This document shows, in pieces, positions 11,001 through 19,381 of a stretch of DNA of 64,000 nt. The notes beneath the pieces are model-generated. The model was given only the letters and a program-made list of their open reading frames with translations, made no database searches and was not told the DNA's origin. Source of the stretch: Garicola koreensis (GTDB taxonomy: Bacteria; Actinomycetota; Actinomycetes; Actinomycetales; Micrococcaceae); assembly GCF_014195445.1 (NCBI RefSeq), contig NZ_JACIBT010000001.1, positions 62,001 to 126,000 of the forward strand, in the 5' to 3' direction. The position numbers and the translations under genes are program-made. Within the stretch, counting starts at the first letter, position 1. Every line of letters begins with the position of its first letter.

Positions 11001-11603
11001 GAGCTGGGGATCGGCCACGTACTGGTCACTGAAGGCAGCGGTCTGGCGGCGGTCACCGATACCGCCGGCGGCCTGGTCAGCGTCGGCGAGACCAGCCGCG
11101 GGGCCCTGTGGCGGGCCGAACCTGTCGCAGAGGAGCTGCCGGGCGGGCCCGGAGTGTCCGGCACTGCCACCGCCTGGGCGCGGATCGTCGATGATCAGGG
11201 CGAGATGATTGCCCTGCTGCCCAGCTCCGAGAACCAGGTGCACACCGACCTAAGCACCATCACCGGGCCCGAGGGCGAACCGCTCACCGTGGACCCAGAG
11301 CGCCAGTACTACCTGGAGATCGCCTCCGAACGGGCCCAAGGGTGGCACGCCCAGCTCAACGGCGATCCCCTGCGGACGGTCACCGCGGCAAGCCTCGACG
11401 TCGAACCCGAGGCCGTTCCTTGGATGCGCCAGTACCACCTCCCCGCCGAAGCGCTCACCCAGGACCGGGCCGAACTGGTGCTGGGACACCGTTCGGACTT
11501 CCAGTATCCGGTCCTTCTGGTCATTGCCGGCCTGCTGGTGCTGTTCGCCCTCATTGCGGTGCCGCTGCCGCGCAGCTGGAGAATCTTGGAGGTGCGACCA
11601 TGA
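8067..11603 (+). CDS. Large membrane glycosyltransferase (GT2-type N-domain)
   Basis: 1,178 aa. The N-terminal 280 residues resemble an actinobacterial family-2 glycosyltransferase (WLWILPADALPEPEAL near residue 92, GFDPTLTG near 210). A basic linker (about 325-395) and a long polytopic membrane region follow (roughly a dozen hydrophobic segments, 410-850). The Thr/Ala-rich extracytoplasmic part ends in a final helix (about 1145-1165). Probably adds sugars to envelope glycans. Where relatives, as I recall them, have an HDD-type acidic motif, this one reads LPADA, so the donor-metal site may be altered. Start is GTG 8067. The stop overlaps the DUF5719 gene. Confidence 0.8.
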   Translation: MSSAAGAPLHIAAVVLHGGDFTALSQALAAQTRPPDSIIELSAAGYRGPEDLSRSLRSGLLTDHRAAQQTRTTGGAGAAATSLWRTLERQLGQGFAPNYQWLWILPADALPEPEALQRLEDRLFTVKDESTHDQIGIIGAKQVHAEAPHRLVNVGLHSVRSAEILTGTEPWELDQGQYDGEDEVPAVSAHGMLVRARLFGDLGGFDPTLTGDYAAAQFCARAQEAAAGVVVEPSAHIRRTQPERRDLVHRLGGALWLPPQQRKSQIRTRLGAAGVLALPLLWVGQWFTALLRVIALFVCKAPDAALSQLAASTSALLNIRALAHLRRFSRTGRRVAAARAEGPDEAKRRVARGRQRHREGRLSAASLRAQRRRDVTAETVSSPNHRLTAGPEVEDRGVGEPGSGDGEFDQIPARRSEDRLGLFLVLTVLTGISLVGYRELLTAPALGGGAALPVSGSLAEVWHQITSFLVPDSLGERAAADPFALVLLVLSVLSLGHASAVLVWITILAVPLSALTAWWAAGLFSARTFHRIIAALIWGLLPALHTSAGQGRIGAVIAHILLPILVLAAVRAVQARRRAEPAAAHRRVTSLRLAAGWETAAAAALLLAVIAAAAPVLLVPAVITCLVVPLVTGRSGRVLWLVPIPAVAIFVPMLISAWDRGANLVAVLLSEPGLALDAAEAGAPAPVWQQLLGFSRSFDAAAGLPGASFADSAAWLPAVFDESFWSLRLALLIGGPLLLIALIALFAAGRRATVLTCGIIALGTLGYSSLVTKLSASHAAGELVAADPSVLVSVLTLCLIAAALRALEAAPHSGSASHSASGLGSLFVPVASTLLIVAIFVSGVFWAAPRMLAASGISDRTVTAVNTEPVLIAPGSVRSLPATAADQGGGPAATRTLMLASGPDGVTAQVVSGDGHTLDKARTASAAADLPLWASDPAGPLGTSQPAAQELSASSLRLAELIAALVSPGSQHVTSLMQELGIGHVLVTEGSGLAAVTDTAGGLVSVGETSRGALWRAEPVAEELPGGPGVSGTATAWARIVDDQGEMIALLPSSENQVHTDLSTITGPEGEPLTVDPERQYYLEIASERAQGWHAQLNGDPLRTVTAASLDVEPEAVPWMRQYHLPAEALTQDRAELVLGHRSDFQYPVLLVIAGLLVLFALIAVPLPRSWRILEVRP

Positions 11604-13354
11604 GCGCCAAAGTCAGCAAACATCTTCGCAGGCAGCGTCGGGCCCGGAAGAAGGCGATCAGGCAGCAGGACCGCTACGGATCCCCGGTCCAGTCGCAGCC
11701 GCGCCACAGCAGCCCGGAATCGGCAGAGCAGCCGACGGTGAGGGCCCAGGCTGTGCGCACCTCCGCTGCGCGAACCTCCACAGCGGCCCGCATCGCGGCC
11801 GTGCTGGCCGGGTGTTGCCTCATCGGCGCAGCCGGTGGGTCGGCCGCGTTCCACCTGTCCGACACGCAGGCCGCAGACCCGCTGCGAGTGCCCGCAAACT
11901 ATGTGGTGGCACCACCGGTGGCCGACCGGCTGGTCTGCCCGCCCACTCCGGGAACGCCGGATTCGCTGGGTGAATCCGGAATCATGGAATATGCCGATCG
12001 TGATGAATCGGTCCAGACCTCCCGGGACGCTCTGCTGTTCGCATCGGCGTGGGGTGTCGCTCCCAGCGCGCAGTGGGGCACCATCACCCAGGACGGCCGC
12101 GGCGAGCAGGACCGCTTCCAGGAGGAGACCACCCCGCAGAGCGGGTCCAACAGCCAGCTGCTGGCTGATCGGGAGCCGACGCTGGCCGAATCCCAGGACA
12201 CTGACCTGCCCACCGTGCTGGAGGTCCAGCCCCTGGAGGGAGTCGCCGTCGACGACGCCCCCGCAGCAGCAGCCAGCTTCACCTACCTTGCTGAGGACGG
12301 TCCCCAGTCCGGGCTCATCGCATCCTCCTGCACCCCTCCACAGCCCAGCCGCTGGTTCCTCGGGCCTGAAACCGCGTCCGACTCGGCCTCGCTGCTGACC
12401 CTGACCAACCCGAACAGCCGCGAAGCCACCGTGACGGTCTCCACCTACAGCCCAGAGGGCAGCACCGGGGGTCTGGGCAGCACGACGCTGCTGGTGCCGG
12501 CGGACTCGGTGCGCACCATCAACATGGCCTCCCTGACTGAGGACGCTTCTGCCATGGCGGTCCACGTCCGATCCTCCGGTGCCCCGGTGGCCAGCCACCT
12601 GCAGACCAGCCGTGCCTCCGGCAGCGGAGGCCAGGGCACCGACATGCTGCCAGCACTGGCTGAACCGGGCACTGAGCACCACCTGCTCGCTGCGCCGGCC
12701 GGCGCGGACGAGCCGCCTCAGCTGTGGATCCACACCCCCGGTGAGCAGGCAGGAACCGTGGAGCTGCAGGTCTTCGACTCTGAGGGCCAGGTGCCCATCG
12801 ACACCCCCGGGGTGTTCACCGTAGAAGAGGGGGCGGTCACCGTGGTGGACATCGAAGGGCTGGAAGCGGGCACCTACGACGTCGTGGTGCGCACCGAGGC
12901 GCCCAGCCTCGCCGCTGTGCGCAGCACCGACGACGGCCAGCCGGACGACGACGCCCAGCAGAACGATGAAGCCCAGGACCTCAGCTGGTCGGCGGCCGCC
13001 GATGCGGTGCAGCCCGGCTTCGGCGCGCTGCTTCCCCCGGCGGGGCAGACGGACATGCACCTCTTTGGTCAGGGGGAGCTCACCTACCGGCTGCTGGACA
13101 CTTCCGGTGCCAGCAGTGAAGACCTCACCATCGAGGTCGAGGCCGACCGCTCCACGGTGATTTCCCATGGGCAGCTGCAGGATCAGGCGGAGGCCGCCGG
13201 GCTCGACGATGTCCACAGCATCGTGGTCACTGAGTCCGCGGGGGAGATTCGTGGGGGCACGATCTCCCGGGATGACGAGGGCAGATACAGCATCGGCGAC
13301 CTGCAGACCATCAGCCCCACCGCACAGTACGTGCCCCTGCGCCTGCAGCGCTGA
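11600..13354 (+). CDS. DUF5719 family secreted/membrane-anchored protein
   Basis: 584 aa. After a basic cytoplasmic start, a single hydrophobic segment (about 60-82, AARIAAVLAGCCLIGAAGG) anchors a large extracytoplasmic Ser/Thr/Ala-rich domain. The DUF5719 hallmark region is present (CTPPQPSRWFLGPE near 255, then LTLTNPNSREATVTVSTYSPEG). Function is unknown; the family is found next to the GT2 and WhiB genes in Actinobacteria, suggesting an envelope-glycan role. ATG 11600 overlaps the upstream stop (ATGA) and follows GGAGG by 8 nt. Confidence 0.8.
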   Translation: MSAKVSKHLRRQRRARKKAIRQQDRYGSPVQSQPRHSSPESAEQPTVRAQAVRTSAARTSTAARIAAVLAGCCLIGAAGGSAAFHLSDTQAADPLRVPANYVVAPPVADRLVCPPTPGTPDSLGESGIMEYADRDESVQTSRDALLFASAWGVAPSAQWGTITQDGRGEQDRFQEETTPQSGSNSQLLADREPTLAESQDTDLPTVLEVQPLEGVAVDDAPAAAASFTYLAEDGPQSGLIASSCTPPQPSRWFLGPETASDSASLLTLTNPNSREATVTVSTYSPEGSTGGLGSTTLLVPADSVRTINMASLTEDASAMAVHVRSSGAPVASHLQTSRASGSGGQGTDMLPALAEPGTEHHLLAAPAGADEPPQLWIHTPGEQAGTVELQVFDSEGQVPIDTPGVFTVEEGAVTVVDIEGLEAGTYDVVVRTEAPSLAAVRSTDDGQPDDDAQQNDEAQDLSWSAAADAVQPGFGALLPPAGQTDMHLFGQGELTYRLLDTSGASSEDLTIEVEADRSTVISHGQLQDQAEAAGLDDVHSIVVTESAGEIRGGTISRDDEGRYSIGDLQTISPTAQYVPLRLQR

Positions 13355-13394
13355 CATGCCTGAGCGGTTCCCGGCGAAGTGCTGCGGTCATGGG

Positions 13395-13400
13395 TAGGCT
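13395..13400 (+). promoter_or_regulatory. -10 element of the DUF3499 gene (leaderless type)
   Basis: TAGGCT, a typical actinobacterial -10 hexamer, ends 8 nt before GTG 13409. No Shine-Dalgarno sequence is present between them. Confidence 0.5.
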
Positions 13401-13408
13401 CAGGTGCT

Positions 13409-13801
13409 GTGGATCCTAAGCGCCGATGCACCAAGAGCAGCTGTGAAGGCTCAGCGGTGGCAACTCTGACCTATTCCTACGCCGACTCCACCATTGTGGT
13501 CGGCCCCATCAGTGTCTATGCGGAGCCGCACAGCTACGACCTGTGCGCCGCGCACGCCGACGCGGTGAGCCCTCCGCGGTTCTGGGAGATTCTCCGGCTG
13601 GACTACAGTGCCGCTGCCGCAGATGACGACGACCTGCTGGCACTGGCCGAGGCCGTCCGCGAACCCAGAAGGCAGCGTGATGATCAGCAGAATCGCCTCG
13701 CTGATCAGGGGCCCTCGGCGCGACAAGCCCCGGCGCCGATGCCCCCGCCGGAGGCGGAGGGCTCCATTGCCCGGGGTCATCTGCGCATGCTCCGCGACTG
13801 A
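13409..13801 (+). CDS. DUF3499 family protein
   Basis: 130 aa. The N-terminus (CTKSSCEGSAVATLTYSYAD, about residues 6-25) and the HSYDLCAAHAD segment (about 44-54) give three or four Cys/His that look like a small zinc ribbon, as in DUF3499. The C-terminal half is Arg/Gln/Pro-rich and disordered-looking. Function is unknown; the gene sits in the conserved actinobacterial block between DUF5719 and Trm112/ahcY. Start GTG 13409 is chosen because family similarity begins there and a TAGGCT -10 box lies 8 nt upstream. Confidence 0.8.
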   Translation: MDPKRRCTKSSCEGSAVATLTYSYADSTIVVGPISVYAEPHSYDLCAAHADAVSPPRFWEILRLDYSAAAADDDDLLALAEAVREPRRQRDDQQNRLADQGPSARQAPAPMPPPEAEGSIARGHLRMLRD

Positions 13802-13871
13802 CCCCAGCTGTGAGTCGTCGCGTGACGCGTCGCGCTGCTTGCTGACCGGCTGGAGGGGTACCCTGGAAGCC

Positions 13872-14069
13872 ATGTCCAGCACGTCCTCGATCGCCGATGC
13901 CATTGAGCCGAGGATCCTTGAGATTCTGCGCTGCCCAGTCACCGGCAGTGCGCTGACCCAGCGCGGTGGTGCGCTCCTCGTCGTCGCTGATGAGACCATC
14001 CGTTACCCGATCCAGCACGGGGTGCCCAAGCTGCTGGCCGACGCCGCCGAACCAGAAGGAAAACTATGA
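13872..14069 (+). CDS. Trm112 family small zinc-ribbon-like protein
   Basis: 65 aa matching the Trm112/YcaR family, small partner proteins of methyltransferases in other organisms. The core [12 protein letters not shown] (about residues 17-28) and [13 protein letters not shown] (about 43-55) are conserved. Only one of the usual cysteines remains, so metal binding is doubtful, as in many actinobacterial members. TACCCT ends 7 nt before ATG 13872, and a weak GGAAG site overlaps it. Its stop overlaps the ahcY start (ATGA), implying coupled expression with the SAH hydrolase. Confidence 0.8.
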   Translation: MSSTSSIADAIEPRILEILRCPVTGSALTQRGGALLVVADETIRYPIQHGVPKLLADAAEPEGKL

Positions 14070-15547
14070 GCTTCGACTTCCGCATTGCCGACATCACCCT
14101 GCACGAGGCTGGCCGCCACCAGATCCGGCTGGCCGAGCATGAGATGCCGGGGCTGATGGCGCTGCGCGAGGAGTACGCCGAGGAGCAGCCGCTGAAGGGC
14201 GCACGGATCGCCGGATCGCTGCACATGACCGTGCAGACCGCTGTGCTGATCGAGACGCTCACCGCACTCGGGGCCGAAGTCCGGTGGGCCTCCTGCAACA
14301 TCTTCTCCACCCAGGACGAGGCCGCAGCCGCCGTCGTCGTCGGTGCTCATGGGACTGCCGAGGACCCTCAAGGCGTGCCGGTCTTCGCGTGGAAGAACGA
14401 GACGCTGGAAGAGTACTGGTGGACCGCTTCGCAGATCTTCCTCTGGCCCGGAGCGGACGAGGACCCGCAGCAGGGCGCCAATATGATCCTCGACGACGGC
14501 GGAGACGCGACCCTGCTGGTGCACAAGGGGGTGGAGTTCGAAGCAGCCGGTGCGGTGCCTTCGGCCACGGCCGACGACCCCTATGAGTACACAGTCATCC
14601 TGGAGACCCTGCGCAGCTCCCTGGCGGAGAATCCCAAGCGCTGGACCGGGGTGGCCTCCGCGCTGCGGGGCGTGACTGAGGAGACCACCACCGGGGTGAA
14701 CCGGCTCTACCAGCTGGCCAACGAGGACCAGCTGCTGTTCCCGGCGATCAACGTCAACGACGCGGTCACCAAATCCAAGTTCGACAATAAGTACGGGATC
14801 CGCCACTCCCTGCCCGATGGCATCATGCGTGCCACGGATGTGCTGCTGGCCGGCAAGACTGCGGTCATCGCTGGCTACGGCGACGTCGGCAAGGGCGCCG
14901 CGGAGGCGCTGCAGGGCCAGGGCTCACGCGTGGTGATCACCGAGATCGACCCGATCAACGCCCTGCAGGCGGCCATGGACGGCTTCCAGGTTGCTGTGCT
15001 GAATGATGTGATCTCCACCGGCGACATCTTCATCACTACCACCGGCGGCAAAGACATCATCAGCGCGGACCAGATGCAGCAGATGAAGGACAAGGCCATC
15101 GTGGGCAACGTGGGCCACTTCGACAACGAGCTCGACATTGCCGGGCTGGCCGAGATCGAGGGTGTGGAGAAGGTGGAGATCAAGCCGCAGGTGCACGAAT
15201 GGGTGTTCCCCAACGCTGGCGGCCGCTCCATCATTGTGCTCTCCGAGGGCCGGCTGCTGAACCTGGGCAACGCCACCGGCCACCCCAGCTTCGTGATGTC
15301 GGCGTCGTTCACGAACCAAGTCATGGCCCAGATCGAACTGTTCGCCAAGTCCCACAAGGCGGACTACTCCGGTCATGACACCTACCGCAACGGTGTCTAC
15401 GTGCTGCCGAAGCTGCTCGACGAGAAGGTCGCCCGCCTGCACCTGGACGCACTGGGCGTGGGCCTGACCGAACTCACCAAGGAGCAGGCCGACTACTTGG
15501 GACTCGACGTCGCCGGGCCCTATAAGCCCGACCACTACCGGTACTGA
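14066..15547 (+). CDS. ahcY: Adenosylhomocysteinase
   Basis: Hydrolyses S-adenosylhomocysteine to adenosine and homocysteine, removing the product inhibitor of methyltransferases. 493 aa, the long form with an insert in the N-domain. Visible are the substrate region ([23 protein letters not shown], with the catalytic Lys and Asp), the NAD-binding loop [11 protein letters not shown] (about 269-279), [10 protein letters not shown] and the C-terminal KPDHYRY, whose Lys and Tyr bind NAD across the dimer. The ATGA overlap with the Trm112-like gene supports the start. Cytoplasmic tetramer in known homologues. Confidence 0.97.
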   Translation: MSFDFRIADITLHEAGRHQIRLAEHEMPGLMALREEYAEEQPLKGARIAGSLHMTVQTAVLIETLTALGAEVRWASCNIFSTQDEAAAAVVVGAHGTAEDPQGVPVFAWKNETLEEYWWTASQIFLWPGADEDPQQGANMILDDGGDATLLVHKGVEFEAAGAVPSATADDPYEYTVILETLRSSLAENPKRWTGVASALRGVTEETTTGVNRLYQLANEDQLLFPAINVNDAVTKSKFDNKYGIRHSLPDGIMRATDVLLAGKTAVIAGYGDVGKGAAEALQGQGSRVVITEIDPINALQAAMDGFQVAVLNDVISTGDIFITTTGGKDIISADQMQQMKDKAIVGNVGHFDNELDIAGLAEIEGVEKVEIKPQVHEWVFPNAGGRSIIVLSEGRLLNLGNATGHPSFVMSASFTNQVMAQIELFAKSHKADYSGHDTYRNGVYVLPKLLDEKVARLHLDALGVGLTELTKEQADYLGLDVAGPYKPDHYRY

Positions 15548-15643
15548 GGTCTCCGGCGGGGGCTGGAGTGCGGCCTACGGGATGCTGCAGCCTGCCCACG
15601 AGTCAGTGGCGAGGGCGGCTCCTTGGCAGGACAAGGTGTCCTT

Positions 15644-16051
15644 TCAGTCGCGGACGGCTGCGACCGCCTCCACCTCAACAAGCTGGTCGTCATAGCCGAG
15701 GACGGTGACGCCGAGCAGCGTGCTTGGCGCGTCGTGCTCGCCGAAGGCATCGCGAACGACTTCCCAGGCGGTAACAAGGTCTGCTTGCTGCGTCGATGCG
15801 ACCAGGACACGGGTGCTGATGACGTCTTCAATACTCGCTCCGGCCTCAGCCAGGGCCGTGCTTATGTTCTCGATGCATCGGGCAGCCTGTGCCGCGTAGT
15901 TACCAAGGCCGACCGTTGCTCCGTCCTCGGTGAGGGGACATGAGCCGGCGAGGAAGATGAGCCTGGCCTCCGCAGGGGCGGTGGCGGCATAGGCATACTC
16001 GGCGGCGTCGGAGAGCGAATCGGAACGGATAAGCGTGACGGCTTTCGACAT
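15644..16051 (-). CDS. RidA/YjgF/YER057c/UK114 family protein
   Basis: 135 aa. RidA-family proteins hydrolyse reactive enamine/imine intermediates from PLP enzymes, or serve related catabolic roles. Fold landmarks are present (LIFLAGSCPLTEDG near 37, NISTALAEAGASIEDVISTRVLVA near 70). The active-site Arg (RTT/RSA context) of true RidA is replaced around DAPSTLLGV, so this is probably another subgroup. Start 16051 follows AAGGAG; longer in-frame extensions look non-coding. It lies with the downstream-coded peptidase between ahcY and the RDD gene, probably an insertion into a conserved block. Confidence 0.75.
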   Translation of the reverse strand: MSKAVTLIRSDSLSDAAEYAYAATAPAEARLIFLAGSCPLTEDGATVGLGNYAAQAARCIENISTALAEAGASIEDVISTRVLVASTQQADLVTAWEVVRDAFGEHDAPSTLLGVTVLGYDDQLVEVEAVAAVRD

Positions 16052-16270
16052 GTGTCTCCTTCGGATCAGCGGTACTCGTCGCAAGTCAGTATTCCAGAGC
16101 GCGGCTGACGGCAGAGACCCCGTGCGTAGAGGTCCGACTCCACGCTCAGGCTCAAGGACACCAGCCCTATTGCTCACGCGCGGCGGCGATCAGTACGGCG
16201 AACCGTGAAGGACACAAGATCATTGTGACCCAAGGGCGGCCGAAGGGGACATACCCGTGGATGGCTTCAG

Positions 16271-17257
16271 CTAACTCATGTCGGTTCCAGCGAGCACATG
16301 GGACGCCATATCGTCGTTTGCCTGCCGCCAGGCCTTCACCATCGTGCTGCCCCCGTGCCCTTCGCCCTCATCGACTATGAGCCGGCTGCCGGGCCACCGC
16401 CGATGGGCCTCCCATGCGGTGCGCAGTGGTCCGCTGACGTCGAGGCGCCCGTGGATCAGAACGGCCGGGATGCCGGCGAGCCGTTCCATTCGTTCCAGCA
16501 GCGGTGGGTCACAGAATCCAGCGTTCGCCCAGTAATGCGTCGTCAGGGTGACGAAGTTGTGACGGAACGCCCGGTCATCCCACCTGGGATCACGTTGGAA
16601 TCCACCAGTCCCGATGGCGATGTGGGCATCTTCCCAGCGCGCCCAAGCATCCGACGCTGCCTCTCGCACGATCGAGTCGGGATGCCTCATGAGCTGGCGA
16701 TATGCCTCTACTAGGCGCGTCTCGCCGCGGCGATAGCCCAGACCGGCCTGCTCGGCATGCTGGACGAACAGCTCCCACTCCTCCGGGTAGACCGCCCCAA
16801 TGGTCTCGGTGATCCAGTCCACCTCCCAACGCGAAGTGGTGGTGACCGCCATGGCGATGACGCCCCGCACCCGTTCCGGGTGTGCCTGGGCGTATGCGAT
16901 CGCCAAGGTTGCCCCCCAGGAAACACCATTGAGGACCCAACTCGCTATCCCGAGATGCGCGCGCAGCTCCTCAAGATCGGCGATGAGTCGGGAGGTGGTG
17001 TTCGCCTCCAGATCATGCTGCGGGTCCAATGCCAGGGGTGTGGACTTGCCGCATCCTCGCTGGTCTATACCGAGGATCCGATACCGGCTCGGATCGGCCT
17101 TGGTCACGTAGCCCCGACTGCCCAGGCCGCCGCCGGGACCACCGTGCAGGTATAACAGCGGGATCCCGTCCCGGGCGCCTGAGTCCTCCCAGTAAACGCC
17201 CTGACCATCGCTCATGGACAACAGGCCGGAGGCAACGGGTGAGACCCTCTCATACAC
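16271..17257 (-). CDS. pip: Prolyl aminopeptidase (alpha/beta hydrolase, family S33)
   Basis: Releases N-terminal proline from peptides. 328 aa with the S33 landmarks: LHGGPGGG (about 37-44, oxyanion hole), DQRGCGKSTP (about 65-74), the nucleophile elbow GVSWGATLA (about 110-118; usually GGSWGSTLA), the acid Asp in HGRLDVSGP (about 274) and the His in EGHGG (about 302). Start is GTG 17257; TAGGCT ends 6 nt upstream with no ribosome-binding site, so translation is probably leaderless. A 219-bp gap separates it from the RidA gene on the same strand. Confidence 0.85.
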   Translation of the reverse strand: MYERVSPVASGLLSMSDGQGVYWEDSGARDGIPLLYLHGGPGGGLGSRGYVTKADPSRYRILGIDQRGCGKSTPLALDPQHDLEANTTSRLIADLEELRAHLGIASWVLNGVSWGATLAIAYAQAHPERVRGVIAMAVTTTSRWEVDWITETIGAVYPEEWELFVQHAEQAGLGYRRGETRLVEAYRQLMRHPDSIVREAASDAWARWEDAHIAIGTGGFQRDPRWDDRAFRHNFVTLTTHYWANAGFCDPPLLERMERLAGIPAVLIHGRLDVSGPLRTAWEAHRRWPGSRLIVDEGEGHGGSTMVKAWRQANDDMASHVLAGTDMS

Positions 17258-17263
17258 AGAATC

Positions 17264-17269
17264 AGCCTA
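17264..17269 (-). promoter_or_regulatory. -10 element of the prolyl aminopeptidase gene (leaderless type)
   Basis: On the minus strand TAGGCT is followed by 6 nt and then GTG 17257, without a Shine-Dalgarno sequence. Confidence 0.5.
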
Positions 17270-17406
17270 CTCGACCCCGGGTCTACCGTGCTGCGGCTGA
17301 GATCGAGGCGTGCGGCCTCTGACCGGGATCGCGGCGCGCGCGGCGTAGGCGTCGCGGACCCGGGCATCAGTCGTGCTCACCAGCCTAGCCGCGCGTTTCG
17401 GCGGAC

Positions 17407-18222
17407 TTAGGCGTAGGGCAGCGTGTGCAGCCGCTGGTGGAGCCGGCCGGTGCGCTGGGCTGCGCGGGACAGCCGCTGATACTCGCGGTTGCGCCGCTCG
17501 GCCATCACTGCGGAGAGGAAATCGATGGAAGACGTCGTCGGAGGAGCCGGGGAGATGTGGCTGAGCATCTGATCGGCGATCCGGTCGCTGGCAGCGCTCA
17601 GCGCAGCCATATTGACCTTCTTGCCGCCGGTCTGCAGCGTGCGAAGAAGCCGTGCGGCCCGAGTGGCCTGGTCCTGCGGAATGCGCCCGATGTCAGCGAT
17701 CTGCGCCCATGCGGCCATGGCGGGCGGGACCGGAAGCATCATGGGGCGCACCGGCGGATGACGCATGCGCACCGCGTAGGTGCCGGCCATCACGTCGCCC
17801 AGGCGCTTGCTGCGTTCGGTGAACATCGCCGTGAGCAGCGGCGCCAGTCCCAGGGTCAGATAGATCTCGCCGAAACCGGCCAGACCACGGATGACACTGT
17901 GGCGCAGCCGCACCGCCCCGCCGTCGTCGCGAACGGTGCGCAGCCCGAAGATCAGCTTGCCCAAAGACCGGCCACGGGTCAGGGTCTCAACAGTGATCGG
18001 GACGATCACCAGGCACAGCACCATCATGGACAGGCTCAGCGCGGCCTGCATGGCCGGATCCATGCTGAACATCACCACGTAGCCGCCCAGCAGCACCATG
18101 GCCCCGAACAGCAGCCAGTACGCCATCACATCGATCAGCAGCGAGCCCCCGCGGGTGATCAGTGAGGCAGCCGGAAGGTCTAAGGCTACGGCCTCCCCGG
18201 TGATGACACGTCGACTCCCCAT
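17407..18222 (-). CDS. RDD domain membrane protein
   Basis: 271 aa. An N-terminal RDD domain (about residues 15-160) carries three hydrophobic helices, the eponymous Arg/Asp pattern (ITRGGSLLIDVMAYW) and the GRSLGKLIFGLRTVRDDGG motif. A cytoplasmic basic C-terminal half follows (about 165-271). RDD proteins are poorly understood membrane proteins, some linked to ion or envelope functions. Start ATG 18222 is preferred because TACGCT lies 6 nt upstream. It is divergent from the SpoIIM-like gene, the common RDD/SpoIIM pair of Micrococcales. Confidence 0.85.
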   Translation of the reverse strand: MGSRRVITGEAVALDLPAASLITRGGSLLIDVMAYWLLFGAMVLLGGYVVMFSMDPAMQAALSLSMMVLCLVIVPITVETLTRGRSLGKLIFGLRTVRDDGGAVRLRHSVIRGLAGFGEIYLTLGLAPLLTAMFTERSKRLGDVMAGTYAVRMRHPPVRPMMLPVPPAMAAWAQIADIGRIPQDQATRAARLLRTLQTGGKKVNMAALSAASDRIADQMLSHISPAPPTTSSIDFLSAVMAERRNREYQRLSRAAQRTGRLHQRLHTLPYA

Positions 18223-18228
18223 GCCGAC

Positions 18229-18256
18229 AGCGTATCGGTCCGCTGGCTTATAGGGT
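18229..18256. promoter_or_regulatory. Divergent promoter pair RDD / SpoIIM
   Basis: The minus-strand -10 TACGCT (18234-18229) is 6 nt from the RDD ATG. The plus-strand -10 TAGGGT (18251-18256), preceded by TTA, would start transcription near 18264 and give the SpoIIM-like gene a leader of about 40 nt with a GGGGAG site. The two core promoters are only 16 bp apart, so their use may be mutually exclusive. Confidence 0.45.
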
Positions 18257-18301
18257 GAGCACAGAGCAGCAGACGACGCCGAACAGGGGAGTGGGCCACG
18301 C

Positions 18302-19291
18302 GTGGACATCGACGCCTTCATCGCGGTGCACCAGCCGCAGTGGGACAGGCTGGACCAGCTGGCCAAACGCGGCCGCCTCTCTGCGGCTGAGACCGACGAG
18401 ATGCTGGTGCTTTATCAGCGCGCCTCCACCCACTTATCGATGATCCAGGCGGCGGAGCCTGATTCACCGGTGGCCGCTCAGCTCTCAGCCAGGATCGGCC
18501 GTGCCCGCACCCACCTCACCGGAGCCGGCGAGAACCCGCTGACGGCTTCGGCGAACTTCTTTGTGCAGACGCTGCCGGCGGCGTTCTACCGGCTGCGATG
18601 GCTGACGCTGATCGTCGCAGCGGCATTCATCGTGATCAGCGTGGCCGCCGGATACTGGGCCTACCATCATCCGCAGCTGGACCTGATCATGCCCGAACAG
18701 GCGCGGCAGGCCTATGCGGAGGAAGACTTCGTCAACTACTACTCGGAGCATCCCAGCTCATCCTTCGCCTCCCAGGTGTGGACCAACAACGCCTGGATCG
18801 CCGCGCAGTGCGTGGCCTTCGGCGTCACCGGCATCTGGCCGGCAGCGATTCTGGGCATCAACGCTGGCTCCATAGGCATCGCCGGCGGTGTGATGCATGA
18901 GCAGGGCGCAGCCGCCGACTTCTGGCTGAACCTGCTGCCCCATGGACTCATGGAGATGACCGCGATCTTCGTCGCCGGTGCTGCGGGGCTGCGGATCTTC
19001 TGGGCGTGGGTGGCCCCGGGTCAGCGCAGACGGCTGACCGCCCTCACCGAAGAGGCGCGCAGTCTGATCACAGTTGCCCTCGGGCTGGTGGTGGTGCTGC
19101 TCATCTCCGGAATCGTGGAGGGCTTCGTGACGCCGGCCCCGTGGCCCGACTGGGTGCGCATCGGCATCGGCGCTGCAGTGTTGGGCGGCTATTGGGCCTA
19201 TGCGCTGACCCTGGGGCGGCGTGCCGCTGAGGCCGGAGTCACCGGAGATCTGGGCTCCTACGACGCCGGAAGCCATGAGCTGACTGCCTGA
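18302..19291 (+). CDS. Stage II sporulation protein M-like membrane protein
   Basis: 329 aa. A cytoplasmic N-domain (about 1-100, DIDAFIAVHQPQWDRLDQL) precedes about six membrane helices in the SpoIIM/DUF95 pattern (about 108-128, 165-235, 255-275, 285-305). The family motif FGVTGIWPAAILGINAGSIG precedes NLLPHGLMEMTAIF. In non-sporulating Actinobacteria these proteins pair with RDD and DUF58/MoxR genes and have no settled function. Start is GTG 18302, with GGGGAG upstream. Confidence 0.85.
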   Translation: MDIDAFIAVHQPQWDRLDQLAKRGRLSAAETDEMLVLYQRASTHLSMIQAAEPDSPVAAQLSARIGRARTHLTGAGENPLTASANFFVQTLPAAFYRLRWLTLIVAAAFIVISVAAGYWAYHHPQLDLIMPEQARQAYAEEDFVNYYSEHPSSSFASQVWTNNAWIAAQCVAFGVTGIWPAAILGINAGSIGIAGGVMHEQGAAADFWLNLLPHGLMEMTAIFVAGAAGLRIFWAWVAPGQRRRLTALTEEARSLITVALGLVVVLLISGIVEGFVTPAPWPDWVRIGIGAAVLGGYWAYALTLGRRAAEAGVTGDLGSYDAGSHELTA

Positions 19292-19381
19292 ACTTCTCGA
19301 CTCTCCGAGTGCCTTCCCTGTCAGCTGCGGCTGCCCAGCATAAAGTTGTCAGTGGACAGCAATGCGTGGAGAGGCGATTTC

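Noticed and set aside
11309-13357. 682-codon open frame antisense to the GT2/DUF5719 genes
   Set aside because: A shadow of high-GC coding sequence; composition is His/Gly/Arg/Val-rich as expected for antisense reading.
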